DNA of 64,000 nt, from the NCBI RefSeq assembly GCF_001584725.1, contig NZ_CP014606.1:930001-994000 (forward strand), written 5' to 3'. Positions 9,463-18,357 of the stretch are shown here, one piece after another (the first letter of the stretch is position 1; each line of letters starts with the position of its first letter). Source of the DNA: an endosymbiont 'TC1' of Trimyema compressum (GTDB lineage: Bacteria; Bacillota; TC1). Below the pieces are notes generated by a model that saw only the letters and a program-made list of their open reading frames with translations, had not been told where the DNA came from and ran no database searches. The translations under genes were made by a program, and so were the position numbers.

Positions 9463-10373
9463 ATGAGTCCCGTTATTATACCAGAAAATTTACCTGTATC
9501 AGAACAACTACAAAAAGAAAATATCTTTATTATGAATGCCAAAAGAGTCATTGCTCAAGATATTCGACCCTTAAATGTAGTTATTCTAAATCTGATGCCA
9601 ACAAAAATTGTAACAGAAACTCAAATACTGCGCTTATTGAGTAACAACTTAATACAACTGGAATTAACCTTTTTACATATGGCAACACATTAATCTAAAA
9701 ATACGCCTAAAAGCCCATCTGAACTCTTTTTATACTAATTTCAAGACCATTGAAAACAAGAGATTTGATGCTTTAATAGTAACAGGTGCTCCTATTGAAC
9801 TCCTCCCTTTTGAAGAGGTAGACTATTGGCAAGAGCTAACCTCTATCTTAGACTAGGCAGATGCCAATTACATGCCAGCCTATTTATCTGCTGGGGAGCT
9901 CAAGCAGCTCTATATCATTACTATAATATTCAAAAAAAGAAAATTAGAAAAAACTTTCTGGTATTTATAAACATAGCGCACTAAACAAAACTGCAAAACT
10001 AATGAGAGGTTTTGATGATCGCTTCCATATGCCGCACTCAAGAAATACTGAAATAATTGAAGAAGTACTTGAAGGCATTGACGATTTAGAAGTAGTTGCA
10101 GCCTCTGGAAGAGCAGGCTCAAGTATTTTAGCATCAACAGATCGGAAACGAATATTTGTAACTGGCCATCCAGAATATGATGAGGAAACACTAGGCAATG
10201 AATATCTAAGAGATTTAAAAAAAGGTCTTAATATTACAATGCCTGAAAACTATTATCTGGATAATAAGCCTGATAAAGGTGTCATGGTAAATTGGAGAAG
10301 CCATGCTCACTTATTTTATGCCAATTGGATTAACTATTATGTCTACCAAGAAACTGACTACTATTTAGGATAA
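9463..10373 (+). pseudogene. metA: Homoserine O-acyltransferase MetA, broken
   Basis: MetA acylates homoserine at the entry to methionine synthesis. It starts well (MSPVIIPENLPVSEQL, DIRPLNVVILNLMPTKI) but shifts frame after LHMATH near 9690. It resumes as [12 protein letters not shown] and [17 protein letters not shown], then has a stop after TSILD. It shows the ICWGAQAALYHYY nucleophile segment in another frame and has more damage around 9920-9990. The C-terminal third is clean: RGFDDRFHMPHSRNTE, TGHPEYDEETL and the end YYVYQETDYYLG. At least four lesions are needed to explain it. A normal RBS and the SAM riboswitch remain upstream. Confidence 0.93.
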
Positions 10374-10399
10374 CTAAAAGGATTTAGATAAACTTCTTG

Positions 10400-10428
10400 T
10401 TGATTTTATTATTATAAAATGATATACT
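10400..10428 (+). promoter_or_regulatory. Probable promoter of rpsT
   Basis: TTGATT and TATACT are spaced by 17 bases, ending 35 bases before the rpsT ATG. A strong AGGAGGTGA ribosome site lies between. Confidence 0.6.
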
Positions 10429-10463
10429 TTTAAAGCAATATAAAAAACTGAGGAGGTGAAACA

Positions 10464-10727
10464 ATGGCAAACATTAAATCATCAAAAAAACGTGCGCTTT
10501 TAGCAGCTGAACGTAATGTAGTAAATTCACAACAACGTGCTCGTATGAGAAACCAAGTGAAAACATGTGAAGCAGCAATTGAAAATCAAGATCAACAAAA
10601 AGAAGTTGTTTTAAATGAAACCATTAGTACCATTGCTAAAATGGCACAAAAAGGAATTCTTCACGATAAAACAGCCAATAGAAAAATCTCTCAGTTGCAA
10701 AAGAAATACAATGTGGCTTCTAAATAA
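10464..10727 (+). CDS. rpsT: 30S ribosomal protein S20
   Basis: An 87-residue basic helical protein that binds 16S rRNA. The start MANIKSSKKRALLAAERN and the C-terminal GILHDKTANRKISQLQKKYN are characteristic. It has a very strong AGGAGGTGA ribosome site. It is one of the few plus-strand genes and sits back-to-back with holA across a broken flavoprotein gene; rpsT divergent from holA is a usual Firmicutes arrangement. It has its own promoter and terminator and is intact. Confidence 0.97.
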   Translation: MANIKSSKKRALLAAERNVVNSQQRARMRNQVKTCEAAIENQDQQKEVVLNETISTIAKMAQKGILHDKTANRKISQLQKKYNVASK

Positions 10728-10734
10728 GAATAAA

Positions 10735-10764
10735 ACAAAACCTTCTATACAGAAGGTTTTTTAT
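10735..10764. terminator. Terminator between rpsT and the flavoprotein relic
   Basis: AAAACCTTCT / AGAAGGTTTT closes on a four-base loop (ATAC) with T-runs in both directions, so it can serve both converging genes. Confidence 0.85.
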
Positions 10765-10770
10765 TGCCTA

Positions 10771-11847
10771 TTATTCAACTATTTTAACAGAATTCATACC
10801 ACTTTTCAGTACCAAATATCTTAAATGCTTAGTATACATAAAAGGCAGTTTTAAATTTTTTGAAAATACTTTCCCTCTCAACTTACGGGTTTTTCTATGA
10901 TAAGTTTTATCAAGGATTGAACCTGTTTGGCCAGAATTAAAAACCTGACTGAGTATAAATGCATTTTCTAAAGCATAGCTAATCCCCTCAAGAGAGCTAG
11001 GACTAATAAAGCCAGCTGCTTCTCCAATTAGGAAAACACCATTATCCCCACTGTTACAATCCCTAATGCCTCTCGGTCTCAGTACTTGGCAAATTTCAGT
11101 TTTCACAACGTCACCAAAAACAAATCCGAAATCTTCTGCTTTTTCTTTAAGAAGTTTAAATCTCTCCATAGCATAGTCTTTTGGAAATGCTCCTCCAAAG
11201 ACAAAATATTCATCTTTAGATAAGCCCCAAGAATAACAATCTGTAATATCATTATCAAAAAACAAGAATAGAAAGGTGTGCTGTGAGTATTTTTAAACCA
11301 TTGTTGGATGGAAATATGGATGGAAATATAAGTAGGTATTTTTTCTTAATCCCATTTGTTTGGCAACATGGGACTTAGCGCCATCAGCCCCAACTAAATA
11401 CTGAGTTAAAACGGTTTTTTCCATACCATTAACCCTGTAAGTAACTTCAAAATTACTACCTGTTCTTCTTAACAGCAACAACTGTAGCTCTATGCTCTAC
11501 TTCAACTGATGATGGTATAAGGGATTTTAACCATAAATCGAACTTATGACGATTTAAATTCAAATAAAAACGTTGATAATAACGAGTTGCCTTGGCAGGC
11601 ATATCTATGGTTTTTACTGAAAAAATCTGTGGATCCGCCAAAACATCTACCGGTAATGTTAAATCAAAACGAGCCCCAATACTTTTTGAGCATCAGGTGC
11701 TAAAAGACCGCCACAGGGCTTTTGAAAACCATCATCTAAAGGATTCTCAGCTTTTTATCCAACGCTAATACATTAAATTTTTTATCTAAAATATTGTGCT
11801 AGAACTGAACCAGCAGGTCCTAATCCAACAATTATAATATCATACAT
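10771..11847 (-). pseudogene. FAD-dependent oxidoreductase (geranylgeranyl-reductase-like family), broken
   Basis: The start MYDIIIVGLGPAGS at 11845-11847 is an FAD-binding GxGxxG fold. It is followed by [17 protein letters not shown], in which CGG is typical of geranylgeranyl-reductase-like flavoproteins, and later by YLVGADGAKSHVAKQMGLR and GVFLIGEAAGFISPSSLEG. The pieces lie in different frames, with breaks near 11790, 11740, 11690, 11470 and 11280. The C-terminal 165 codons (10771-11265) are clean. Substrate cannot be told. It lies between rpsT and holA, where many relatives have no gene, so it may be a lineage-specific insertion that decayed. Confidence 0.85.
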
Positions 11848-11857
11848 ATAAATCCCC

Positions 11858-12796
11858 CTAGTGATTGCAAAAAGCCATTAAAGTACTTGTCAATAATATT
11901 TTAGAATCACCTTTTCCTGTTTTAATTTTCTCTTCAAGTTCATATAATCGGTTTAGATAGCTTTTAATAACGGTAAAGGAAAATTGTTTGGTTCTCGTAT
12001 ATAATCGTCCACCTACAAAAGGATGGACTTTCAAAGATTTTATAAGATCATCTTTAGACCCTCTTCTTTCAACTAACCATTTGGCTAATAGCATTAACCT
12101 AAACTCCCTAATAACCATAAATATTATTTTAACTTCCGGTTCTTTAAGTTTATATAAAGCATCTAACGATTGAATCATTTTGCTACCATTTTTTTCCATT
12201 AGCCCATCTAATATTTGAAATACATTCCCTTTTATACTATAAGCAATCACATCTTTAAGACTATCTATTGTAAGTTTTTTTTCTTCTGGACCATACAGAC
12301 ATACTTTTTCCATTTCACTTTCTAACAAAATTTGATCATCACCAAGAGCTTCAATTAAAAAATAGCGAGTATCTTCTGTAATGTCATATCCTTTTTTCCA
12401 AAAATATTCTTTAATCCATTTCTCTAATTCTCTTGGCTTCATTAATGAAAAGACAGTTTCAAAGCCTTCTTTTTTCAAATACTTAGGGATTTTTTTCCGC
12501 ATATCCACTTTTTTAGGAAAAGCTAAAACAAGACAAGCAAACGGTGAAGGATTATTAATATAGTTTATCAACACATCTAATCCTTCATCATCCTTTAAAA
12601 TAGCTTCATCTCTCACAATATAAAGTAGTTGGCCTTCAAACAAAGAAGGTGTATTGAGATTCATAATAACTTCTGGAAAGCCCATTTCATCAAGCATAAT
12701 TTTCTCAGTTAAGTTATATTTCTCACTAATTTCATGAATCTTTTTATTTATCTGAAATTCATTTTCCCCATGGAAAAAATATAATGGTTTAAACAT
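11858..12796 (-). CDS. holA: DNA polymerase III delta subunit
   Basis: Clamp-loader subunit that opens the sliding clamp. It has about 312 residues starting MFKPLYFFHGENEFQINKKI, with the weak N-terminal P-loop-like fold of HolA, SLMKPRELEKWIKEYF near 130 and a C-terminal helical collar domain. I chose the ATG at 12794-12796, which has a GGAGG site (CTGGAGGCGTT). A frame open to 12841 would overlap the comEC end, and its first 15 codons contain comEC's stop region instead. In Firmicutes comEA-comEC-holA-rpsT is a standard order. holA is intact while its two upstream partners are broken. Confidence 0.92.
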   Translation of the reverse strand: MFKPLYFFHGENEFQINKKIHEISEKYNLTEKIMLDEMGFPEVIMNLNTPSLFEGQLLYIVRDEAILKDDEGLDVLINYINNPSPFACLVLAFPKKVDMRKKIPKYLKKEGFETVFSLMKPRELEKWIKEYFWKKGYDITEDTRYFLIEALGDDQILLESEMEKVCLYGPEEKKLTIDSLKDVIAYSIKGNVFQILDGLMEKNGSKMIQSLDALYKLKEPEVKIIFMVIREFRLMLLAKWLVERRGSKDDLIKSLKVHPFVGGRLYTRTKQFSFTVIKSYLNRLYELEEKIKTGKGDSKILLTSTLMAFCNH

Positions 12797-12827
12797 AACG
12801 CCTCCAGTAATTTTCCTAACCCTTATT

Positions 12828-14808
12828 TTACCATAATTCATAAGTTGATTCTATAGTAACCCCGTTATCAATTTTTAAAATAATGGTGCCATTTTCGTCT
12901 GTCCTAAAATAACAAATATTGTTCTCTAATAAATCATTTATAATTTCAGGTTCAGGATTTCCATAAGGATTTTTACCTACAGAAAAAAGACTGCCTTAGT
13001 TTTTAAATCATTGTAAATTCCTTTTCTAAAGGATTTTCTGCTACCATGATGGGGCGCACAATCACATAATCAAAAAACTCCTTATTAGCTACTAAATCAG
13101 ATAAAACATTTAATTCGCAATCTCCAGTTAAAAGTATTTTTTGACCTTCGTATTCAAAGGCAACTACTAAAGAATTTTCATTACTACCCTTACCGCCTCC
13201 TGTTTTCAAAGGATTTCTGATTTTAAAAGTAATACCATCAATTGTAAATTCATCACCAATCCCTACCTCCTGCAAAAGATTGTTGTATTCCTTTTTCATC
13301 CATTGATAATCATTTTTCTCATCATATACTAAAGGTGGCAATAAAACTAAAGAAACAGGAATTCTCTCTAATACGGTCTCTAATCCCCCTCTATGATCTT
13401 CATCTCCATGAGAACTAATTATTAAATCTACTGAAAAATAGCCCTGTCTCTCCAAATAGGGAATTACTTCTTTTTTACCCATATCAACATAAATACTTTT
13501 TCTACCGCCATCTAATAATATTCTCTTGTGACTGCTTGGTGTTGTAATTAGAATACTATCACCTTGACCTACATTAATAAAATGAATAGTCAATCCTCGA
13601 TTGTTTTTTTGGCAATAATAAAAACAAGGAAAATAACAATAAAATACTACTCAATAATACAATCAATCCCCTCTTTTTATTTTTTATTGATAAACCTAAT
13701 ACAATTAGCAAACTATAAAAACAAAAAATAAGAAAAACATCTGGTTGAGGTAAGGAAGGTTAAATTGATTAAGAGACTCAGTAACAGCATTTAAAAAGCC
13801 TATTATAAGCTTTAAACTATAACCAAAAGGCAACAACAACTGATCGAGAAAAGGAAAATAGAAAAAGACTTCCAATGATAAGAACAATCTCAATAATTGG
13901 CATAATTAAAGGGGTTACAAGTATACTAGCCAAAGAAGTTTTTTGAAAATAAAATAATAAAATAGGAAAACTACATATAAAGGAAACAAATCCAAAATAA
14001 AAAAATTTCTTAAGAAAACCCCATTTTTTAAATAAAAAAGAAAAGTAATATAAGCCACCTACAATAGTAAATGAAAGCTGAAACCCTATATTAATTAAAT
14101 AGTAAGGGTTAAAAATCAGCAAAATAACTGAGGTTAACCCTAATTTAAAAAGAGCTGAACTTTCAATCTTAAATCTTTTAAATATAATAGATACAACAAA
14201 AAAGACAAAGCACCGCGAGACAGAAGGGGAAAATGTAATTAGTGTATATAAAAGCAAGAAACCAATAAAAACAATTCTTTTTCTAGTGCTACCACCTGGT
14301 ATAACAAGTGTAAAAAAATACAAATATCCATAAGCAAACTCATATGAGTTCCAGAAACAGCTAACAGATGACTAATGCCTAAATTTTGCCACAGTTCCCT
14401 TAAACCATCATCTAATCCTTTTTTATCACCCAGAAAAAAGGAAGTAAATAATACTGTATCTTCTTCTAAATATTTAGAAATTTGATTTTTCATTGCCATT
14501 TTATAGTTGTAAAGCCAGCTATAAATAGTATCTTTTTTATTAATTATCTCCTCTTTCTTCAGAGTACAGATAAAGTTTATTCCTTGACCTTTTAAATATG
14601 CCCTTTGAGAAAATCCTCCTTTATTCTGTTCTCTTTTAGGAACATCTATGAAACCTTCAATATCAATGATTTCACCAACCTCAAATGACTTTTCAGAATA
14701 TATTATTGCTTTTTTCAAAGACAAATCCTTTAATAAAAAAATATAAGTAAAAGTTTCTTTTTCATCCCACATATCAGTAATCTCTATTAATCCTTTATAC
14801 TCCCTCAC
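12828..14808 (-). pseudogene. comEC: DNA uptake channel ComEC, broken
   Basis: ComEC forms the membrane channel for incoming single-stranded DNA in competence. Pieces in order are: an OB-like N-terminal region with NLGISHLLAVSGTHMSLL; a multi-helix Competence domain (FVFFVVSIIF, INIGFQLSF); and a metallo-beta-lactamase-like domain (INVGQGDSILI, LDGGRK, SSHGDEDHRGG, TGDCE). It ends YFRTDENGTIILK before a TAA at 12828-12830. Frame breaks fall near 14310, 13860, 13650 and 13050. The usual leading membrane helices are not evident upstream of 14808, so the 5' end may also be lost. An HGDEDH motif with GDCE survives, but no whole protein can be made. Confidence 0.92.
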
Positions 14809-14908
14809 TTCTCCAAAATTACTCTCAAATACATTAAACAGAATACTCCCTCGAAAATAAGAGAGTCCCTAATTTTTCATTAATAACCATTATAGGGTAA
14901 TGTAGGAT

Positions 14909-15503
14909 TTAATTTTTTCTAAAGTTTTTCCCAATACCACTTATTTCAAGAAGACCTTCAATGGACTTAAACAGACCATTAGCTTTACGATGTTCAATAA
15001 TTCGTCTAGCCCGTTTGCGGTCCTACACCAGGAATCGTTTCTAAATCAGTTTGACTTCCTTTGTTAATACTTACTTTGGCTTCTTTGAAATCAGACTTTT
15101 CTTTCTTTATATTTAATGGATACTTCCTGCTCACCTTTCTTAGGAACATGAATTTTATCTTCGTCCTTTACGTACTCGGCTAAATTAAGGCTTTCCAAAT
15201 CCGCCTCCGCTAAAGGATCCGCTTTCTCCAACGCCTGAAAGACTCGATCCTTTTCCGATAATTCATAAAAACCTGGAGACCTAACTGCATCACTAACATA
15301 AACAATAACTCCCTTCTCTGTTTCTTCTTCCAGAATAATTTCCTCCTTTGGAGCAGTATTAACAACAAGTACGTCCCTCCCTCTTTGCCATTAATATGCT
15401 TAACCTGAAAACCTAAAAAACCCACTTCCAATAATTATTAATACTACAATTACAATTAAAATTCTCTGATGTTCTTTTTCAAGAGACATAAATTTTCCCA
15501 CAT
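14909..15503 (-). pseudogene. comEA: DNA receptor ComEA, broken
   Basis: ComEA binds exogenous DNA at the membrane. It has an N-terminal membrane segment (RILIVIVVLIIIGSG), a SLBB-like middle (VIVYVSDAVRSPGFYEL, LAEYVKDEDKIHVP) and a C-terminal helix-hairpin-helix (DLETIPGVGP, then ARRIIEHRKANGLFKSIEGL, LEISGIGKNF). The reading frame breaks near 15490, 15390, 15105 and 15015, the last inside the DNA-binding HhH motif. The two possible ATGs (15501-15503 and 15487-15489) are in different frames. Its ribosome site lies inside a terminator hairpin (see 15504-15540). Length and architecture otherwise match the family. Confidence 0.9.
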
Positions 15504-15540
15504 AAAAAACCTCCTTGTGTTTCGTTTACACAAGAAGGTT
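15504..15540 (-). terminator. Terminator after rsfS that also contains the comEA ribosome site
   Basis: On the minus strand AACCTTCTTGTGT and ACACAAGGAGGTT form a 13-base stem with one G-T pair, followed by TTTTTT and then ATG. The AGGAGG of the right arm is the only good ribosome site for comEA, so the same hairpin could both end the rsfS transcript and mask comEA translation. Confidence 0.75.
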
Positions 15541-15569
15541 CTATTTCTTTAATTTTATATTTTTTTACA

Positions 15570-15869
15570 TTAAGACTCAATAACTTTACCTTTATGCCAA
15601 ATTTTTTCCAAGCCGTATCGGCTTCTAGTTTCTTCTAAGAATAAATGCACAATTACATCGCCATAATCAATTAAGACCCAATCCTCACTGGCTTCTTTTC
15701 TTAACTTAAAAATCCCTTCTTCTTCCAGAGCTTCCTCACAGTAATGAGCAAACAACTGCTCAACCTGCTTTTTATTCATACCTGTAGCTAAAACAAAATA
15801 ATCTGTTAGTACAGTAACATCCGTTACCTCTAATAATATAACATCAATTGCTTTTTTATTAAGAAGCAC
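15570..15869 (-). CDS. rsfS: Ribosomal silencing factor RsfS
   Basis: It binds L14 on the 50S subunit and blocks subunit joining in slow growth. The 99 residues include NKKAIDVILLEVTDVTVLTDYFVLATG and the C-terminal EDWVLIDYGDVIVHLF motif, both diagnostic. The start is uncertain: the GTG at 15867-15869 has only a poor AAGGAA site. An ATG upstream (near 15903) lies in another frame, separated by an A7 run, so the N-terminal helix (about 10 residues in relatives) may have been lost by a one-base slip. It follows yqeK, a conserved order. Confidence 0.88.
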   Translation of the reverse strand: MLLNKKAIDVILLEVTDVTVLTDYFVLATGMNKKQVEQLFAHYCEEALEEEGIFKLRKEASEDWVLIDYGDVIVHLFLEETRSRYGLEKIWHKGKVIES

Positions 15870-15912
15870 TTCCTTAATTTTTTTCCTTTTTCTAAACTTA
15901 TCATCTGTTTAC

Positions 15913-16503
15913 CTACACCTCTTTATTATAGGTTTCTATTGTTTCGAAATAAACCTTTTGATTATCCTTTATTAATTCTATAATTAAATCTTTAATCACA
16001 TAGAGAAAACTCTTTTCTAATGAATGCCTAGAAACATAATCTCGTAATGCTTCAACACTAGGATAATCCCTTGTTTCTTCAATTGCGTCACTTATATAAA
16101 GAATTTTAGCTACTGAATCCATACCTGGTTTGCCCAGTGTATGACACCTAATTGCCGACAATACTACTGGGTCACTAATTAATTTTTCCATCTCAAAATA
16201 AGTAGCAGCAATTTTGCCGTGGAGCAAACTCGGCTTTTCATATTCTGAATCACTTACAGCCAACAAATATTTTTTCGCCATAGCAATCATTGCTTTTTTA
16301 TTTACTTCTCTGAAGTAATCATGAAAATAAGCAGCTAAAACTGCCTGATAAGTATTTACTCCATACTGCTTACTTAATTCATAAGCTTTTTTTGCAGTTC
16401 CCGCCACATGTTGCCATCTTCTTCTAGATAACTGTTTCTTCATGGTAGTAGCTAATGCTGCATATTCTTTATCTATTTGTTCCAGATAATCATTATACGT
16501 CAT
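15913..16503 (-). CDS. yqeK: HD-domain hydrolase YqeK
   Basis: A 196-residue HD-superfamily protein; YqeK members hydrolyse symmetrical diadenosine tetraphosphate. The metal-binding residues appear as QHVAGTAKKAYEL (H), AAYFHDYFRE (HD) near 85, SLLHGKIAATYF and AIRCHTLGKPGMD (H..T.G). The start codon overlaps the nadD stop by one base (16503), so the two are translationally coupled. The nadD-yqeK-rsfS order is conserved across Firmicutes; the lytR gene often found between yqeK and rsfS is absent here. The frame is intact. Confidence 0.93.
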   Translation of the reverse strand: MTYNDYLEQIDKEYAALATTMKKQLSRRRWQHVAGTAKKAYELSKQYGVNTYQAVLAAYFHDYFREVNKKAMIAMAKKYLLAVSDSEYEKPSLLHGKIAATYFEMEKLISDPVVLSAIRCHTLGKPGMDSVAKILYISDAIEETRDYPSVEALRDYVSRHSLEKSFLYVIKDLIIELIKDNQKVYFETIETYNKEV

Positions 16504-17099
16504 TATTTATATAATCCTTTTGCTAGAATATAATTATAGACTCTTTTATCTAGCTTTCTTTTGCTTTTTCTAATTCCTTTATAGCGAATATCAGTTGAGC
16601 TAATAAAATAAGGTTTGAGAGGCATAATAAGTGTCTTATTACTAATATATTCAGGCATTGTTTTAACAAAGGAACGCCAAGCTATTTCATCTTCGCAAGC
16701 TCTAACAGCAACTATGAAAAACACTTTTTCCGCCAAGGCTTCAATATCATTCCATTGTTCAATGTATTTAAAGGCATCTGAACCTAAAATAATATAAAAT
16801 TGACTATCAGGTTCCATTATTTTCAACTCATTAATAGTATCAATTGTATAGGTAGGACCTTTTCTTTCCACATCAATTCCCAAGGGAATAAGCTTTGGGG
16901 CATTTTCCAAAGCCAAACTCACTAGTTTTAGACGTTCTTCTCCCCTTACAGTGTTACCATCCTTTTTATGATAAGGCTCTCCAGCTGGAATAAAGAAAAC
17001 TTTATCTAAATCAAACACCTTTAAGGCAGCTTCCCCAAGGGCAACATGACCTCTATGAATGGGATTAAAAGTTCCTCCTAAAATACCAACTTTTTTCAT
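16503..17099 (-). CDS. nadD: Nicotinate-nucleotide adenylyltransferase
   Basis: It makes deamido-NAD from nicotinate mononucleotide and ATP in NAD synthesis. The 198 residues show the nucleotidyltransferase GGTFNPIHRGHV motif at residue 8, FIPAGEPYHK, GPTYTIDTI, FYIILGSDAFKYIEQW and the ISSTDIR signature near 170. Its ATG overlaps the proA stop by four bases. No lesion is visible. NadD is usually essential, which fits its survival among broken neighbours. Confidence 0.96.
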   Translation of the reverse strand: MKKVGILGGTFNPIHRGHVALGEAALKVFDLDKVFFIPAGEPYHKKDGNTVRGEERLKLVSLALENAPKLIPLGIDVERKGPTYTIDTINELKIMEPDSQFYIILGSDAFKYIEQWNDIEALAEKVFFIVAVRACEDEIAWRSFVKTMPEYISNKTLIMPLKPYFISSTDIRYKGIRKSKRKLDKRVYNYILAKGLYK

Positions 17100-18349
17100 T
17101 CTCTTATTTGTCCGTCTCCATTAATAACATATTTAATAGATGTTAATGCATCTAGTCCCAGCGGACCTCTAGCGTGTAGCTTTTGCGTACTAATACCAAT
17201 TTCTGCTCCAAACCCAAACTCTTCACCATCTGAAAAACAGGTTGAAGCATTAACATAAACACAAGCTGCATCAACTCCTTTTTGGAATGTTCTTGCATTT
17301 TCATAATCATCCGTGATAATAACTTCTGAATGCATCGTACCATACTTATTTATATGAGCAATTGCTTCATTAACATCCTTAACTTTTTTCACTGCTAAAA
17401 TATAATCTAAAAATTCTGTAGCATAATCTTCCTCAGTTGCTAATTTAGCATCCTTAAAGAATTCTCTACTTTTTTCACAAGCCCTAACTTCAACCTTTTT
17501 ATCTTCTAAAGCAAGGGCTAATAATGGTAAAAATTCAGCCATCATATCTTCCGCAACTAAACAAGTTTCCAAGGCATTACACACACTTGGTCTTCGGGTT
17601 TTGCCATTGATTACAATTTTCAAAGCCATCTCGAGATCCGCTGTTGTGTCTACATAAGCATGACAATTGCCTGTTCCTGTTTCAATAACAGGAACAGTTG
17701 AACCTTTGATAACTGTTTCAATTAGACCTGCTCCACCCCGTGGAATTAGGACATCTAAATAGTCATTCATTGTTAGCATAACTTGAACAGCCTCTCTATC
17801 TAAACTATCAATAAGCTGAATGGTTCCATCAGGCAAGCCAGCATTTCTAGCTGCATTATCTAGAATATAGACTAAAATTTTATTAGAATTATGAGCTGTT
17901 GAACTGCCTTTTAGGATAACCGTATTAGCAGTTTTAACAGCCAATCCTGCCGCCTCTAATGTTACATTAGGTCTGGCTTCATAAATCATACCAATAACGC
18001 CTAGTGGTACCTTAACAACACCAATTTCAATGCCATTGGGTCTTTTCCAAGCTTTGGTCATTGAACCAACTGGATCATCTAAGCTAATCAGTTGTTCAAG
18101 ACCTGCTGCCATGGCTTCAATCCGATTACCTGTTAACAGTAAACGATCTAACATTGCTCTTGAAAGACCACTGGCACGCCCTTTTTCCATATCTTTTTTA
18201 TTTTCCATTAAAATAGCATTTTCTTGTCTTCTTAAAGCATCAGCCATTTCTTTTAAAGCTCTGTTTCTTTTAATAACAGACATATTTCTCATTTCATCAG
18301 CTGCTTTTTTTGCTAAAACGCCTTGCGCGTAAATTGTTTCTTTTAGCAT
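17096..18349 (-). CDS. proA: Gamma-glutamyl phosphate reductase
   Basis: The second proline-synthesis enzyme reduces gamma-glutamyl phosphate to glutamate semialdehyde with NADPH. The 417 residues carry VPLGVIGMIYEARPNVT, LKGSSTAHNSNK, PRGGAGLIETVI, the catalytic-Cys segment RRPSVCNALETCLV near 260 and a C-terminal GPLGLDALTSIKYV. It lies 8 bases after proB. Intact and of family length. With proB and no broken step visible, proline synthesis from glutamate is probably retained. Confidence 0.97.
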   Translation of the reverse strand: MLKETIYAQGVLAKKAADEMRNMSVIKRNRALKEMADALRRQENAILMENKKDMEKGRASGLSRAMLDRLLLTGNRIEAMAAGLEQLISLDDPVGSMTKAWKRPNGIEIGVVKVPLGVIGMIYEARPNVTLEAAGLAVKTANTVILKGSSTAHNSNKILVYILDNAARNAGLPDGTIQLIDSLDREAVQVMLTMNDYLDVLIPRGGAGLIETVIKGSTVPVIETGTGNCHAYVDTTADLEMALKIVINGKTRRPSVCNALETCLVAEDMMAEFLPLLALALEDKKVEVRACEKSREFFKDAKLATEEDYATEFLDYILAVKKVKDVNEAIAHINKYGTMHSEVIITDDYENARTFQKGVDAACVYVNASTCFSDGEEFGFGAEIGISTQKLHARGPLGLDALTSIKYVINGDGQIRE

Positions 18350-18357
18350 TTTACTCC

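Noticed and set aside
9910-10198. Two minus-strand open frames inside metA
   Set aside because: They lie opposite the clean C-terminal third of metA (RGFDDRFHMPHSR), show no family features and have no ribosome site.
12797-12841. Fifteen-codon N-terminal extension of HolA
   Set aside because: It overlaps the end of comEC, lacks a ribosome site, and the inner ATG has GGAGG at good spacing.
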